A stretch of DNA of 64,000 nt, taken from assembly GCA_016169945.1 (NCBI GenBank), contig JADLSH010000382.1, positions 3,286,001-3,350,000 on the forward strand. Direction: 5' to 3'. The stretch comes from Trachythela sp. YZ-2020 (lineage: Eukaryota; Cnidaria; Anthozoa; Malacalcyonacea; Clavulariidae). The position numbers and the translations under genes were made by a program. Shown here one piece after another: positions 32,016 to 43,857 of this stretch (position 1 is its first letter; every line of letters begins with the position of its first letter). The notes under the pieces were generated by a model that saw only the letters and a list, made by a program, of their open reading frames with translations, searched no databases and had not been told where the DNA came from.

Positions 32016-33836
32016 ATGGCGGATGCTGTTGAGTCTGTCGCTGACACTGTTGGAAGAAAAGGGGCCTTATAAACTATACAGCCTAAATCCAGAGGATGAA
32101 AGTTTTAACGCCAGAATACCAAGAACGACTAAATGGCGTCGTCTTCATTGTGATACAGACGTTGCGTCCTCAGAACAAAATGATGACGATCAAACTTCGT
32201 CAGCTGAACAGCATGAAGAGCTACATTCACGATGTTCTGGTAATGAAGATCAAGATCTTTCAGGTAGGAATCTTATTACACCACGGCCTCAACCAGTCCT
32301 CATTCAATTCAACAATTATTAAATAAATTAATGTTTTTTTAGGTGATGATTGCAATGATGATATTTATAATGGCGAAAATCCTGATGGATATGCCCAGCC
32401 TCAAGATGGTAGTGGTGATGAAGACGAAATCGTAAGTATCTATAAACAGCCTCTTGAAATAATTATAAAATAAAAGGGCATGACAAATATTATTACCGTA
32501 TTGACTTTTTAATGGTCAAAATTTTATTTGCTGGTTTACAACTAAAACCAAGCTCTCAATCAGGAACAAGCTGATTGCCAAGCAGACATTACTTTTTTAC
32601 ATGGGGTATATCAATACATACATCAATATACCTGCTAACCATGGTCAGCATATGATCTGTGTTTATGCATGTTGGTGGTCCTTCCTCGTAACATGTCCAG
32701 TGTCTGAGCTGGCCATCCAGCCGTCTTTTGGACGGCCTACTTTCATGCTATAAACATGCTGGAAAGCAAGTTTATAATTTTCAAGAGATGATTATTGTTA
32801 AATCACAAACCTTAACATATGGCCAGTGTCTGGAGCAGACAATAGCATAAAAATGCAGTAAATGTTCCACTCACTACCTAAACGATATATAACAGATTTC
32901 TATGTTTCGAGCAAATGGGGTTGGTAGAAAGCACATGTGCTTTTCTACAAGTAAATAAACATAACATGACAAAGTAAAAACCAATCAGATTGATTTAATG
33001 AAAACTGAGAGTAAACAAAAAATTATAATCACATATATTATATACAAGGGTTAAAAATAAGGATTATGCAAGAATGCATGCATGGGGAAAACAAACAGCA
33101 TGATACAAAAAAGTAGGAATAAACCTGTCAACCATCGCTGAGCAAGTCAGACGGTCACACCAAATCAAACTAAAATGCTTATTAATACCAAACCCTATTT
33201 TTATTCCTTAAGACCCTGTAGCATGCCTATTCTATCTTGGGAATGGGATAATTAACCTATAAGATTAAGTTAGCCTAGTTGCCAGGCAATTTGTACCAGT
33301 CATCAGATACAAAATTAAAACATTGAAATACCACACATCCAGTCTGAGTCAAAGAAAACCTTAATTACAAAGAGAGGTTTGTTTTGAATTTGAATGGTGA
33401 AAAATGCATAAACCATAACTTTATCACCTCCTTTCATAAAGCTTTAAATTTCAACACAAAGGCCAATTTTTTCACAAAGGCCATTGTTGGTGGTAAAGTG
33501 CTACACTGTCAACAGTACACCCGTAGCTCTCGAAGAAAGAACTCTATTGTTGGTCTTGTGGATGGCACAGTTGTGGAGCTGAAAGTATTTGCTGTTGTGA
33601 AAGGGTTGTGTTTTGCTTTTGCCAGACTTGTTTATTTAAACCGACCCTCCTGGCTAAGAACAGATTGTGAATGTGGTAGACTCTGTGGTAACATTTGGAA
33701 AGTCTCAGAAATTGAAACAGCATTGCAAATTGTGAGGTTAGGTGACATTTCAGACAAGTTTGTCTTAATTACAGATCAATCCATGAGTGTGAACACTATT
33801 ATCTGTCAATTACCGAACACTATAGATAGAGATTAA
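32016..33836 (+). CDS. Transposase-like gene, N- and C-terminal parts only
   Basis: Exon 1 (about 32016-32263) encodes KLYSLNPEDESFNARIPRTT and a Glu/Asp/Ser-rich stretch. Exon 2 (32343-32431, phase 1-0) continues acidic. Exon 3 (about 33462-33836) begins NFFTKAIVGGKVLHCQQYTR and SSRRKNSIVGLVDG, then LCFAFARLVYLNRPSWL, to TAA. The HCQQYTR-RKNS segment resembles the C-terminal tail of animal CACTA-like transposases as I remember them. No catalytic D-D-E core is present between exons 2 and 3, so the gene looks internally deleted. ATG at 32016 (MADAVESVADTV) runs out of frame; ATG at 32023 is in frame. Classification is tentative. Confidence 0.5.
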
Positions 33837-34159
33837 TTCTATGTAAATTAGTTAATACATGTGTATATATTGTATATTTTTGGTCCTGGGCATTGACTTA
33901 AAACTGCAACCGGTTGTGGAGTTTCGACGTGGGCGAATGAGGTTATCCTTAGTCACAACTACCTCCAGGTCACCCTTAGGCAAGGTGTAGCACCTGTAAG
34001 CCTCCCCAGCTAGTAGAGTTACACAGATGTTACTAAATAATTTTGTCCTTGCTACTAAATAAAATACACTGAATTTTATGCTATGACAGTAAATATATGT
34101 TCTGTGTTGTGTTGAAGTTAAACAAAATGCATGTTTAAATCAATTGTTTTTACATGCTC

Positions 34160-34385
34160 ACATTCTATTAAACATTCTATCGAATATTACATAAGTTTCA
34201 TTATTAATGAAATATTCTATAGAATATGTTATTGAATGTTTCATATGACTGTGCAATAGAACATTCTATAGGATCTGTAAATCTTCACTAGAATATTCAA
34301 TAGAGTAAATGACCCAAAATAATATTCTATAGGATTTAGAATATTCTGTAGAATATTCTATAGGATTCTAATAGAACATTTTGGC
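34160..34385. repeat. AT-rich array of AGAATATTCTATAG-like palindromes
   Basis: GAATATTCTATAGAAT and close variants recur about eight times. The unit is self-complementary. It lies between the plus-strand gene and the right CACATGTG array of the transposon. Confidence 0.6.
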
Positions 34386-34620
34386 AATGGATATATTCAT
34401 ATATATTATTGAAATAATTATTATCATTCTCCTAATTAGCCGGATTTTGTTTTCCAGAAAGAACTTGAATTGCCATCATGTCACATCCCATGACTTAAAA
34501 GATGTGAAGCATCTTTACTAATTCTGATATGATCTTCACTTTTATAATGTTTTGTTTGGCTCAACAGTTTAGCACTTTTCTATCGGCTTTCTTTCCACTT
34601 GTAGATTATTAGTAATATCG

Positions 34621-35029
34621 TGCTCACATGTGGTTCACATGTGCTTCACATGTGATTTTCATGTGCTCATATCTGATTTCGATATGCCCACATGTGGTTC
34701 ACATGTGATTCATATGTGAGCATATCGAAATCACATATGAGCACATGAAAACCACATGTGAATCACATGTGAATCACATGTGAACATACTGAAATCACAT
34801 ATGAGCACTTAAAGTCACATGTGAATCACATGTAAATCACGTGTAACCACATGAGAATCACATATGACCACATGTGAATCACATGTGAGCTTGTGAAAAC
34901 CACATATGAGCAAATGAAAATCACATGTGAATCATATGTGAATCACATGTGACCACATGAAAATCACATATGACCACATGTGAATCACATGTGAAACACA
35001 TGTGAAACACATGTGAAACACATGTGTTT
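34621..35029. repeat. Right subterminal CACATGTG array
   Basis: Longer than the left array, with more than twenty CACATGTG/CATATGTG sites spaced mostly 10-20 bp (spacers AATCA, GAAA, ACCA). It ends in three GAAACACATGTG units before TTTTTTTCGTAAGGG. Confidence 0.85.
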
Positions 35030-35041
35030 TTTTCGTAAGGG

Positions 35042-36159
35042 TTCATACGGGTTTTAAGATGCCAGTTGAAGTTCAAACCAGTTTATCACCTATCAGCAGT
35101 GTATTTTGTAAGATGTTGGTTCAAAATTTGCGTGAATTACTTTTTCGTCGTTTTTTAACCACATATTTTGTCTGTTGTCAGTGAAAATTAGGCAAATGTC
35201 GGTAGTCATCATTACAGCTCATTACAGTTCATTCCATTCTCTATTATTAATTACGGATAATATTCTAAACTGAGAGATCAGTATTGCTTGCATGGTTTGG
35301 TTTAAAAGTGGAACAGTATAGTTTTAAAATGAACATATTACAGAAATATTCTTATGCGTGCAAAACGGCATAAATTCTACAATAACTGATTATCCTATTA
35401 TAAATAGAGTATATACTATTCCCAATTAATGCTATTATAGAAATATGTATGTTATAGGTCAAGATGGAAAATTTGAGGAACAATGTAAAAGAAAAAAGGG
35501 TATTATATAGTAATGATTTTTATCCTGTGATCAATCCCGACTGAACTGTTAAGTGTAGAAGTTCGTCCGTGTGTAAATAGCCGGACGAAATTAGTTCCCT
35601 CGCCTGGAACGGCAATTTGAGCTATTGGCTCGAGGATAATATATAATTATTGTAATTAAACTAAAAGAAGATTGAAAGAAGAGAGAAACTGCCATAAAAC
35701 ACGGCGAACTAAAGATGGAGTTTTAAACTTTAGAGCGCAAAGCATTGTTGTGTTTGAAATATTATATTGCCATCGCGCTGTTACCTGTTAGCTTGCAGCC
35801 AATCAGCGACAGGTATCTTAAAATGACGTAATTATTTTGCTACTCTTTGATCTCTATATATACCTGGAATGATGATTATTTCAAGATGGCGGACTACTGA
35901 AGGGCGAACATTGTAAACATGAGCATGTTTCTTAATGTTACGTTGAAAATTATACATCAAACTAACGAAAGTTTTATTTGCTGTACTATTTCGAATATGG
36001 AAAATGTCGAGGGAGTATTTTTAGTAAGTGCTGGAATCATGGAAGTATTTTGAAAACATTTTACTTTGTGGAAAAAAACTTGACTTGATTGACTTGACTT
36101 GAGTTGAGCAATATCGGTGCATACCATGACTACGCAAGTTGAGCAATATCGGTGCATCC
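35042..36159. other. No gene seen; probable displaced 3' flank of the SEFIR gene
   Basis: This is the sequence that would follow the SEFIR stop codon if the 26978-35041 insertion were absent. I see no coding frame. CAAGATGGCGG near 35882 resembles a YY1-type promoter element, as found at the 5' ends of some LINEs. Confidence 0.35.
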
Positions 36160-38196
36160 CATGAAACAGTGAAATGGTTTCAAAGCTATTTATCTGGATG
36201 AACACAAAAGGTCCGCATTGGCTCATCCTTATCCAAAGCTCTCCCTAGGGTGTTCCGCAGGGTGTCACCGCTTCTATTCTGCGTATACACAAATGATCTT
36301 CCATCCAGGGGCGGATCCAGGATTTTTCGTACGTTAGTCAAAATATCTGACAATCCAAGTTTGCGCCGCAGGCGCAAAATTGACCGAGCGCAGAAGGCGC
36401 GAGAAACCTAGGGGGGTGTGGGGGCATGCCTCCCCCCAGAAAATTTTTGAACCTCGGAAACACCATTTGCGGCACTCTGAGAGCAGCTTCAGCCAAAAAT
36501 TAACCTCATAAGATGGGACCCAATTATAGCAATTTTCAGTCTCACTGACTCCCACAAATCACTCCTTAGGGATTTCACTTCACTTGATCAGACATTTAAA
36601 TATTTGAATCATTGAATGTGTGCCCTATGAAGCTACGTCTGTGGCTGTGGATTAAAAACATGAATTTCACAAAATAACACATGATCGTATTACACGTTTA
36701 CACCAAGCTATGCCATGTGGTATTGCCTTTGTATATTTCTCCATATACATTATATAAATCCAGTATAGATATAGATAATATTAAACTAATATTAGTCCAC
36801 AAAAAGCATAAACAAACTTCCGATTCGCCTGGGTATTAAACTTGGTTCGCTGTAAATCTTATCTATAAAGTATATTATTATAAAGCGTCGAGTCTAAGTC
36901 TTGACCGCAATATTATGTAAATCAGTTCACCTCATCACCTACGCGGGTCAATACTTTGTGCACAAATAAACAGTATAGGATAATGTATTAATAATGTATA
37001 GGAGTCAAATTTAACGTACTTCGGGATGTATGATTCGGCACCAAAATTTCTCCCAAGGCAAAAGCTTGTGTTGTCGATGGCGCTCACTAGCTCTTAAACA
37101 GAACTCTTCGGTGAAGCGTCTATTCGCTTCTTTAGATCAACTTCAATATCTTGAAGATATCGCCGATCGTTTTTCGCAAACGCGGACTGTACGGTCTCGT
37201 AAATACTAGCAGACATTGGGATTTCTGGCTGTGTTGCTTTGTTGAACCTTTGCGGTCAAAGCTGCGATCAGAAAGGCCTTCAGCCTTCTATAGTTCTATA
37301 AATATATTCAGGCTGACCAGGCTGACTCGCTCTGATCGGTCAAAATTATGCAGCCAATGAGAACTCAGATATTTTTTAAGATTGGCCCATGGCAGAGCTC
37401 TCCGGAAAGTGGTCAACATCGCTGCTAACCGATCAAATGACCAGATTTGCCACCAAGTCGGTCAAGATTCAAGCGGAAGACCGCTGTTTTGACTGATCAT
37501 CATATTGCTTTACAGAAACCTTTACCGCTGAACGCAATGTAATTACTGGACTACAAACTTAAATGTGCTGACGCCACTGAACCAATTTGATAACTGCACC
37601 GCGATTTGAATTCGAATTAATTAACTTCGCAATTTTTTACCCTAGTCGCGTGACCGGGTTGACTACCCCTGGATCCGCCCCTGCTTCCATCAGTAACACA
37701 AGTATGCGATCTAGATTCATTCGTCGACGACTCTCGAAGATCTCTTTATCATTTCCAATTAAAGATGTTGTAAATGCCAAGCACAATCTTGAAGATGACC
37801 TACGTCATGTAGCGGCGTGGTGTTGTAAAAATGAGCTATTAATTAACCCTGAGAAAACCAAGTTCCTTTTAGTTGGGACACGTCAGTTATTGAAAACTCT
37901 CCCGGAAGATATGTCCTTAACATTCTTAAACGAGACAATCAGACCCATATGCAAAATATCTTGGAGTAACTTTGGACAGCCACTTGACATACGACAAGCA
38001 TATTGGTAAACTTATATCTTCATGCATGGCTAAACTTTGTCAAATAAACAGAGTTAAACATTGTTTCGATCGCAATACGTTGACCAATATCATCAATGCA
38101 CCAGTCATGAATAAATTGTACTATTGTTCGTCCGTTTGGTCTAATATGTCTACTGGTAATATCACGAAATTACAGGTACATCCAGCTTCTTTTTGA
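36160..38196 (+). pseudogene. LINE reverse transcriptase fragment split by a hAT element
   Basis: Left part (36160-36305) reads ETVKWFQSYLSG and VRIGSSLSKALPRVFRRVSP, then LLFCVYTNDLPS. Right part (from 37684) continues VCDLDSFVDDS with the catalytic F-V-D-D box, then DLRHVAAWCCKNELLINPEK, TKFLLVGTRQLL and, after a frameshift, DSHLTYDKHIGKLISSCMAK. This order matches the palm and post-palm region of CR1/Jockey-group LINEs. Removing 36306-37683 plus one duplication restores continuity, showing the hAT landed in an already existing LINE copy. Stops elsewhere show it is dead. Confidence 0.75.
36306..37683. mobile_element. hAT-family element with perfect 8-bp TSD
   Basis: Starts CAGGGGCGGATCCAGG and ends CCTGGATCCGCCCCTG, exact 16-bp inverted repeats. 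CTTCCATC flanks both sides (36298-36305, 37684-37691). A minus-strand exon remnant lies at 37216-37006: MSASIYETVQSAFAKND, then DLKKRIDASPKSSV, one stop, then NTSFCLGRNFGAESYIPK. The same protein is encoded by the copy at 62599. No transposase catalytic region is seen, so this is non-autonomous or internally deleted. Confidence 0.9.
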
Positions 38197-39332
38197 GGGG
38201 TAAGAATTATCCCGATGGTACAATGTATAGCATAGTTAAGGTCTGCAACATCATTTCCTATATACATTCTGAGTAATTTGTTTTAAAAGTTACAAGTACA
38301 TGGCTTTTGCCCATTCAGACTAGAAAAGAAAAGAGGGCACTCCCACTTCAGAAAAGGGCTACTTTTTCCATTTTGAAAGAATGTAAGGGAACACACACCC
38401 CAGTGCCCTCTCCCACCAGTTCCGCGGACCCTGGCGCCCAGCACCAATTACGTTACATTAAAAGAGATTATGCAGCAGTACAGGCTGATTCAGATGACTA
38501 GAGCCATGACAGTAATGTAGAGATTTTGAGTGCAGGGAATAATTTTTTCGTTACTTTCATGAGTATTTCGGGCAAGGAAATCCCGTGAATTTCAGTGTTG
38601 GACAAGGGTGGCGGGAACTCTAGCCCTCGCCGGGGAAGAATTGTAGGTTGAACAACAGAACAAAAGTTTACTGCCTGTAAGAACTTATCCCCCCGCCGAT
38701 GACTTTACCCCCCTCGTCGAGGAATTCCTGGCGCCACCTCTGGTGTTGGATTATGTTAAGGATTTTATCGTTCTGTGTTAAATATTGCAATGCGGTTTTT
38801 ACTAAATTTTGATTGAAATTATAGAACCGTGTTAGGATATGATCAAAATCTATTTTCAAAATTATATCATTTAAAAGCAAAAACACTATAGAAACAAACT
38901 CCTTGTGTATATGCTCTATATGGGTATCAACTGTAGAAAAATGTATACCTACATTATATAGGCACATCAGTGGTCATAGCCTGCGTGACAGACAGTGGTC
39001 TGTCGCAGCACTTCCTTGCGATAGTGCTGTAACTCCTAGTTATGTACAATGTTGACGAATTGGGCCTACGGTTGAAAAAATCGAAAAATATGTGTGTTGT
39101 TGACTGTTGATTTCCACAAATCAATGATATTTATAAACATGCAAACCAACATGGAACTAAATTGATTGTATTTTTGACTGCCTATAGTGACACCAAGCGA
39201 AGAAGAAAATACACCATGCCGGATTTCGATGGCGATAACCTTGGATTTGAAACCACCACCTTTGCTTGATGCAGACACTTTGAGGTTTGGTCAAGACTTA
39301 AGCAGTCCAAAGCCACAAATATTGTCTGGGAA
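38197..39332. other. No firm gene
   Basis: A plus-strand open frame at 38307-38501 has Thr/Pro-rich composition without recognisable motifs. AGGAATTCCTGGCGCCACCT near 38720 and GTGGCGGGAACTC near 38610 look like transposon-end sequence. I do not call a gene. Confidence 0.35.
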
Positions 39333-39665
39333 ATGGCTTTGATTTGCGCTTGTATTGGTCTACTTGGCCTTGGCTTGTTAGCTGTATTTATTGCTGAAAA
39401 AGTCTCGAAAGCGGAAGAAAAAATTTCGAAAGCGGAAGAGAAAATTCACAACTTTTTTTCGTGGGCTATTGTCAACTTGAAAGTTGCTGGTGCTTTGCTT
39501 TCTGTAGGTTTTGCGACGCTTCTCCACACAATGTTAACGAATATCATTTTTCAATCGATTTATGGTGGAAGTATTCTTTTTACGCTGATTTTTATGTGTG
39601 CCATACTCTTGGATTTAGACAAATTATTGACTTGGATTGTCATGAATAATGTTGCACCAAAGTAA
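39333..39665 (+). CDS. Small membrane protein of unknown function
   Basis: ATG at 39333 starts a 110-residue frame. Residues 1-21 are a hydrophobic segment with a Gly/Leu motif (GLLGLGLLAVFIAE). Next come two copies of a heptad-like unit, KVSKAEEKISKAEEKI (encoded by a 21-bp tandem repeat), and then two or three more hydrophobic helices (LKVAGALLSVGFATLL, IIFQSIYGGSILFTLIFM). It ends NNVAPK-stop. An AATAAA signal follows near 39729, about 60 bp after the stop. No family is recognised. Intact frame, 3' signal and membrane composition argue for a real gene, perhaps with upstream exons. Confidence 0.5.
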   Translation: MALICACIGLLGLGLLAVFIAEKVSKAEEKISKAEEKIHNFFSWAIVNLKVAGALLSVGFATLLHTMLTNIIFQSIYGGSILFTLIFMCAILLDLDKLLTWIVMNNVAPK

Positions 39666-40136
39666 TACTAAAGGCCAAGAAAGGACGGAGTTACGCAAAT
39701 AATAATAATAACTATATATATATGAATAATAAAGCGTACTGGAAGCTACTATTTCAAGTTTAGCAACGAAATGTTAAAACCTATTAAATATTTCTATATA
39801 CTACAGGGTGTATAAAAAAAACGGAGTCCTCGCTTCAAATGTAAGAATACTACAGTAATAATGATAATTATTTTACTAGTAGTTCTTCCACGTTGTTGTT
39901 CTTCGCCTACTAATAACAAAAAGATAAACATGTATACAATTATTTAAACTATAACAGATAAAAATTAATATACACTACGGGTATATGTTATGACTATATG
40001 TACAAAAAACCCGAATATTCACAATTACTGGTGTTATGCCTCAATTAGAGAACTTTTAACATTACTAGAAAATTGTAAATAGTCTCTACAGTTCCTTATT
40101 TCGGCTGGTAGGTTGTTAAATATCTTTAATTAAATA
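39666..40136. other. No gene; mariner-like end fragment
   Basis: ACAGGGTGTATAAAAAAAAC near 39803 resembles a mariner-type terminal repeat, but no partner end is visible. Otherwise AT-rich. Confidence 0.35.
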
Positions 40137-40985
40137 CTAAGATTTTTCTCGGCATCTCGTTCGATGGGAATAATAGTTGATGGTATTTGTGGATGGAATA
40201 TTCCAAAGAAAATTTATATGCATTTTTAGACCTAGTCAGGAGCAGTTGCGATAAATGCAACCTTACAGGCCCTCTGGCAGGAATTCGAACATGCAGCCCT
40301 GCCATTCCGGTGCAGCGCTCTAACCAACTGAGCTGCAGAATCCAGTTGCTGAGCATTATATTTAACTGCAAGTAAGTGTATATATATGGGAGGTATGCCA
40401 GTATATGGCATACGGGTAAATACTAAGATTTTTCTCGGCATCTCGTTTGATGGGAATAATAGTTGATGGTATTTGTGGATGGAATATTCCAACGAAAATT
40501 TATATACAATTTAATTTTTAGACCTAGCCAGGAGAAATTGCGAAAAATGCAATTTTTGGCTCTCTGGCAGGAATCGAACCTGCGGCCCTGCGATTCCGGT
40601 GCAGCGCTCGATTCCTGCCAGAGAGCCTAAGGTTCAATTTTTCGCAACTGCTCCTCATGGCTAGGTCTAAAAAGGTATATAAATTTTCATTTGAATATTC
40701 CATCCAGAAATCACAAATACCATCAACTATTATTCCCATCGAACGAGATGCGCAGAAAAATCTTAGTATTTACCCATATGCCATATACTGGCATCCCTCC
40801 CATATACATACGCGTACTTGCGGTTAATGATCAGCAACTGGACTATGCAATTGTAGCTCAGTTGCATGGTTAGAGCGCTGCACCGGAATCGCAGGGCCGC
40901 AGATTCGATTCCTGCCAGAGGGCCTAAGGTTGCATTTTTCGCAACTGGTACTGGCTACATCCACAAATACCATCAACTATTAAAT
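40137..40985. repeat. Cluster of tRNA-derived SINEs, tandem and inverted
   Basis: Minus-oriented copies at 40137-40421 and 40422-40610 are tandem (unit about 285 bp, both beginning TACTAAGATTTTTCTCGGCA). From about 40611 the same sequence runs in the plus orientation, and a second plus copy begins with a tRNA-like head at 40850-40925. The head has a box A-like TAGCTCAGTTG...GGTTAGAGCGC and box B GATTCGATTCC, followed by the CCTGCCAGAGGGCC tail. The pol III boxes and lack of a foldable acceptor stem show SINE heads, not functional tRNAs. CATATGCCATATACTGGCAT palindromes sit at the unit joints. Confidence 0.8.
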
Positions 40986-42521
40986 ATCTTTGCCGCTTGG
41001 TTTCTAAAATGTTCATGTTTATATTCATTTTAAAGCGTAGCCATTCAGCTTTATGTGGGCGTTGTGCTGTGTGTATGTGCCAAAGTCAGAGGAGAGAGAT
41101 GTGGAGGACTATACGAGTGTGTTTTTACCAATTTGATAATAATTCAGTTAATTATTTTCTTTCTCAAATGTAATTTATACTATATAGTTGCATGTAAATA
41201 GATTTTAAACACAACGGCCCCTTGAAAAGCAGCAACAGCTGAAGGGCTACCGTTTTTAAAGAACCATTAATACTAATAATAATAATAATAATAATATGTG
41301 ACTGTGGTTTGAGATGTTACAAGAGTCCAAAGGTTATCGAACAGATCGGAGAATTTAATGCTTATGGCTTATGTGTAAGGTGGGTAATACATACAATATA
41401 TCATAGAAGTGAAGGAGTTTATCGGAACGATTAGAAACACCGAAAAATTATTCTTGAAAACGAGGTGCTCATGAGTTCAGTATTTTTCATTTTTTTTAAT
41501 ACTATTATAATAAATTTATTCGAGCGTGTGATATAGCTTTTTTAAACCAGTACCAGAAGAAAAATTCAATGACAATGTAAATTTGATTGAAATTATGGAT
41601 GTTTATTACCGTATTTTTGTAAACGTTATTTTGAAGACGTTTCAGTGGCTGCTATAAATGATATATATTGCAGCGAAAATACCACAAACTTATCGAAAAC
41701 TAATTGCAAAACACATTTCTGTCTTCTGCTCTGTGATTTCCACACAATTTGGGAGTTTCGACCCTCTAAACAATTCGTCTACACTCCATGAAAGAACCAA
41801 AAGCATTGTACCGTATGCTGCCGAATGTACAACATATTTAGTTAAATAGTTTCACAATTTATATATTCGTCTTAATTTGCTTTTATGACAATTATCTTTG
41901 TATACAAATTGTGGTCTCTTTTCCCGCCATTTGGTGATTGCTTTTTCACTACGTGTGGTCTTGCATGTATTCTCACTAATGGGCATGAGATATTTTTAAG
42001 TTCGCCGTCTTCATGCAAAGTCGGTGATTTTAAGTGCCATTTAAAACAGTGGTTTATGAAAAAATGACTATAAATATTGCACGGGCCTGAAAGACAAGAT
42101 TGAGTCAACGCGACCTGTTCAAAAAATCGATATGGCAAGTGATTTACAAATTATGAAAAGAATATACATGTTACAGCCAATAATCTGTTTTACTGCTGCT
42201 ATTTGTTATATATATTGTATATAGAGATTAACACATGGGTGCGCGAAAATATGAAATTTATTTTCGAGTGTTAAAAATGATATACACATAAACAATACAT
42301 GTATACCATTACAACAGAAACCAATAAAACTCAAACAAATTTAATACAAAATTCATAGAGGAATGAAAAAATTGTGCATGTATGCAACGTATAATAGTGG
42401 CAAAAATGGTATTAAAAACTGTTAAACAATATATCGTTTCGTAACAATGTAAAACGATTATAATATAAAAAAGTTCAACAAACATTTTAAAGTTTTCAGT
42501 TGATTTTTCCTGGCTGTCATC
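40986..42521. other. Mostly unannotated; LINE/SINE 3' tail at 41213-41297
   Basis: ACGGCCCCTTGAAAAGCAGC, GCTGAAGGGCTACCG and a terminal (AAT)n run match a second copy at 49952-50030. These look like the 3' end of one retroelement family. The open frames at 41658-41849 and 41885-42067 have no recognisable motif and are not called. Confidence 0.45.
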
Positions 42522-43857
42522 TTAGCTGCTATCACTTTCAAGAGGTAATAGTCGTCGTAGTTTCTTAGCTTTCGGGCTAGCAGCTATCATTGTGTTTGAC
42601 GCAGACGATGAAGCGTTGGATATGTGGATGTTAAATGTCCCTCCTGTAATGGAATTGCCCTGGAAAAGCGATGAGGATGGATTATCAGCACCCTGCTTCA
42701 AGTTAAACGAGATTGTCTCTTGCGAAGATAGCGACGTTCGCGCGTCTCTCACATTTGGCACCGAAGACAAAATCGAAGAAATATCTTGTTGTTGTTGTTC
42801 TCTCAACGAGCTGTAATTGTTAACAGACTGCAAATTCTTGTGACCGGTTATTTGTACAATTTGGGTGGGAGGAATATTGTTATCTTGTAGTTTTTGAACA
42901 AGTGTCTTTCGAGCGCTGTGGTTTGTTATTCGCTTGTCCTTTCCAATCCCAGCCAGCTGTGCACAATCTTTCATGAGAGAATTTATCTTGTTGACACCCA
43001 TTGGTTGAGGTTTGAACCATTTCACTCCAGGCAGATCTGGTTTACTGGTATTTACGTGGTTTATGCCGAGGTAAAATGGAGCATTGCTATCCAAAAAGGA
43101 CTCCGGTCGTTTGACTTTGTACAGTTTGTACAAAAATATGGGATGATTTCGTTCAGGGTCAGCCGAGAGGTTTTCATACATACGCGGTTTCACCGATCTT
43201 CTATTAACGGGATTTTCACCGGTTCGGGTCTTAGTTTGCCTTTCAGTGTTGTACTCAAGGTATTCTTTGCCGTTTGTATCTTTCTTGAGAATAAGGTCTC
43301 CCCATTTTAAATCACGCTGTTCTTTGCCGCCGCGTAATCCAAAATGTAAACAGTTGTTGTACCAAAGAACATTTATAAGAGCTTGAGGGCTATTGCAGCC
43401 AAAATTACCGCTGTTGTAAAGCATTTCTATCTCTTCTTGGGTCAGAGAAGCTGCTTCGAATGGTTTGTTCCCTTTTCCATGGCGCTTGAGTTGTTTTTGT
43501 TTCGACTTCAGTGTTTCTCTTGTTCGGGCAAAACTTTGTCCCGTAATTACAGACTCGCAGTATTTATGTTTACTTAGATAACGTTCGACCGAGGACAGAA
43601 ACCCTCGAAGAGTAGTTGGCTCGTATTCTTCTCCATTTTTTTTCCTGACAGCCAGCAAAAATTAGCCTGAAAACAGACCTACGTTTCGCCCGCCCTAAAA
43701 TTCACGGGTCAAGGAATGGCGAAACGTAGGTCTGATGAAAATGTTGTCAAAAGTGCATTCCGCCCACTTTACATTTTGTAATAATTAACAATGAGATTGA
43801 CACATTTAACACCTAAAAATAGAAGTTTAGAATAGTTTTTTGTAAACAATATCGAAT

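Larger units (their letters stand above)
26978..35041. mobile_element. 8.06 kb DNA transposon with CACATGTG subterminal arrays, BEN-domain gene and transposase-like gene
   Basis: The left end CCCTTACGAAAAAACCACAT and the right end (inverse of CCCTTACGAAAAAAACACAT) are terminal inverted repeats, with TT on both flanks (a possible 2-bp target duplication). The first 285 bp and last 420 bp are dense, mixed-orientation arrays of CACATGTG and relatives. Inside, two genes diverge from 31785-32015. Subterminal arrays and a 2-bp duplication fit the CACTA/EnSpm group, although the terminus is CCCTT rather than CACTA/CACTG. The element lies 24 bp past the SEFIR stop codon, so it occupies that gene's 3' untranslated region. 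Confidence 0.75.

Noticed and set aside
34621..35029. CRISPR-like regularly spaced repeats
   Set aside because: The units are 8-bp palindromes with 3-12 bp spacers in a eukaryotic transposon end; no repeat-spacer architecture and no cas genes.
40850..40925. Genuine tRNA gene
   Set aside because: Box A and B are present, but no acceptor stem can be formed, box A has an insertion, and the sequence continues into the repeated SINE tail.
42592..43577. Plus-strand open frames opposite the recombinase
   Set aside because: They are antisense shadows of a frame with clear catalytic motifs.
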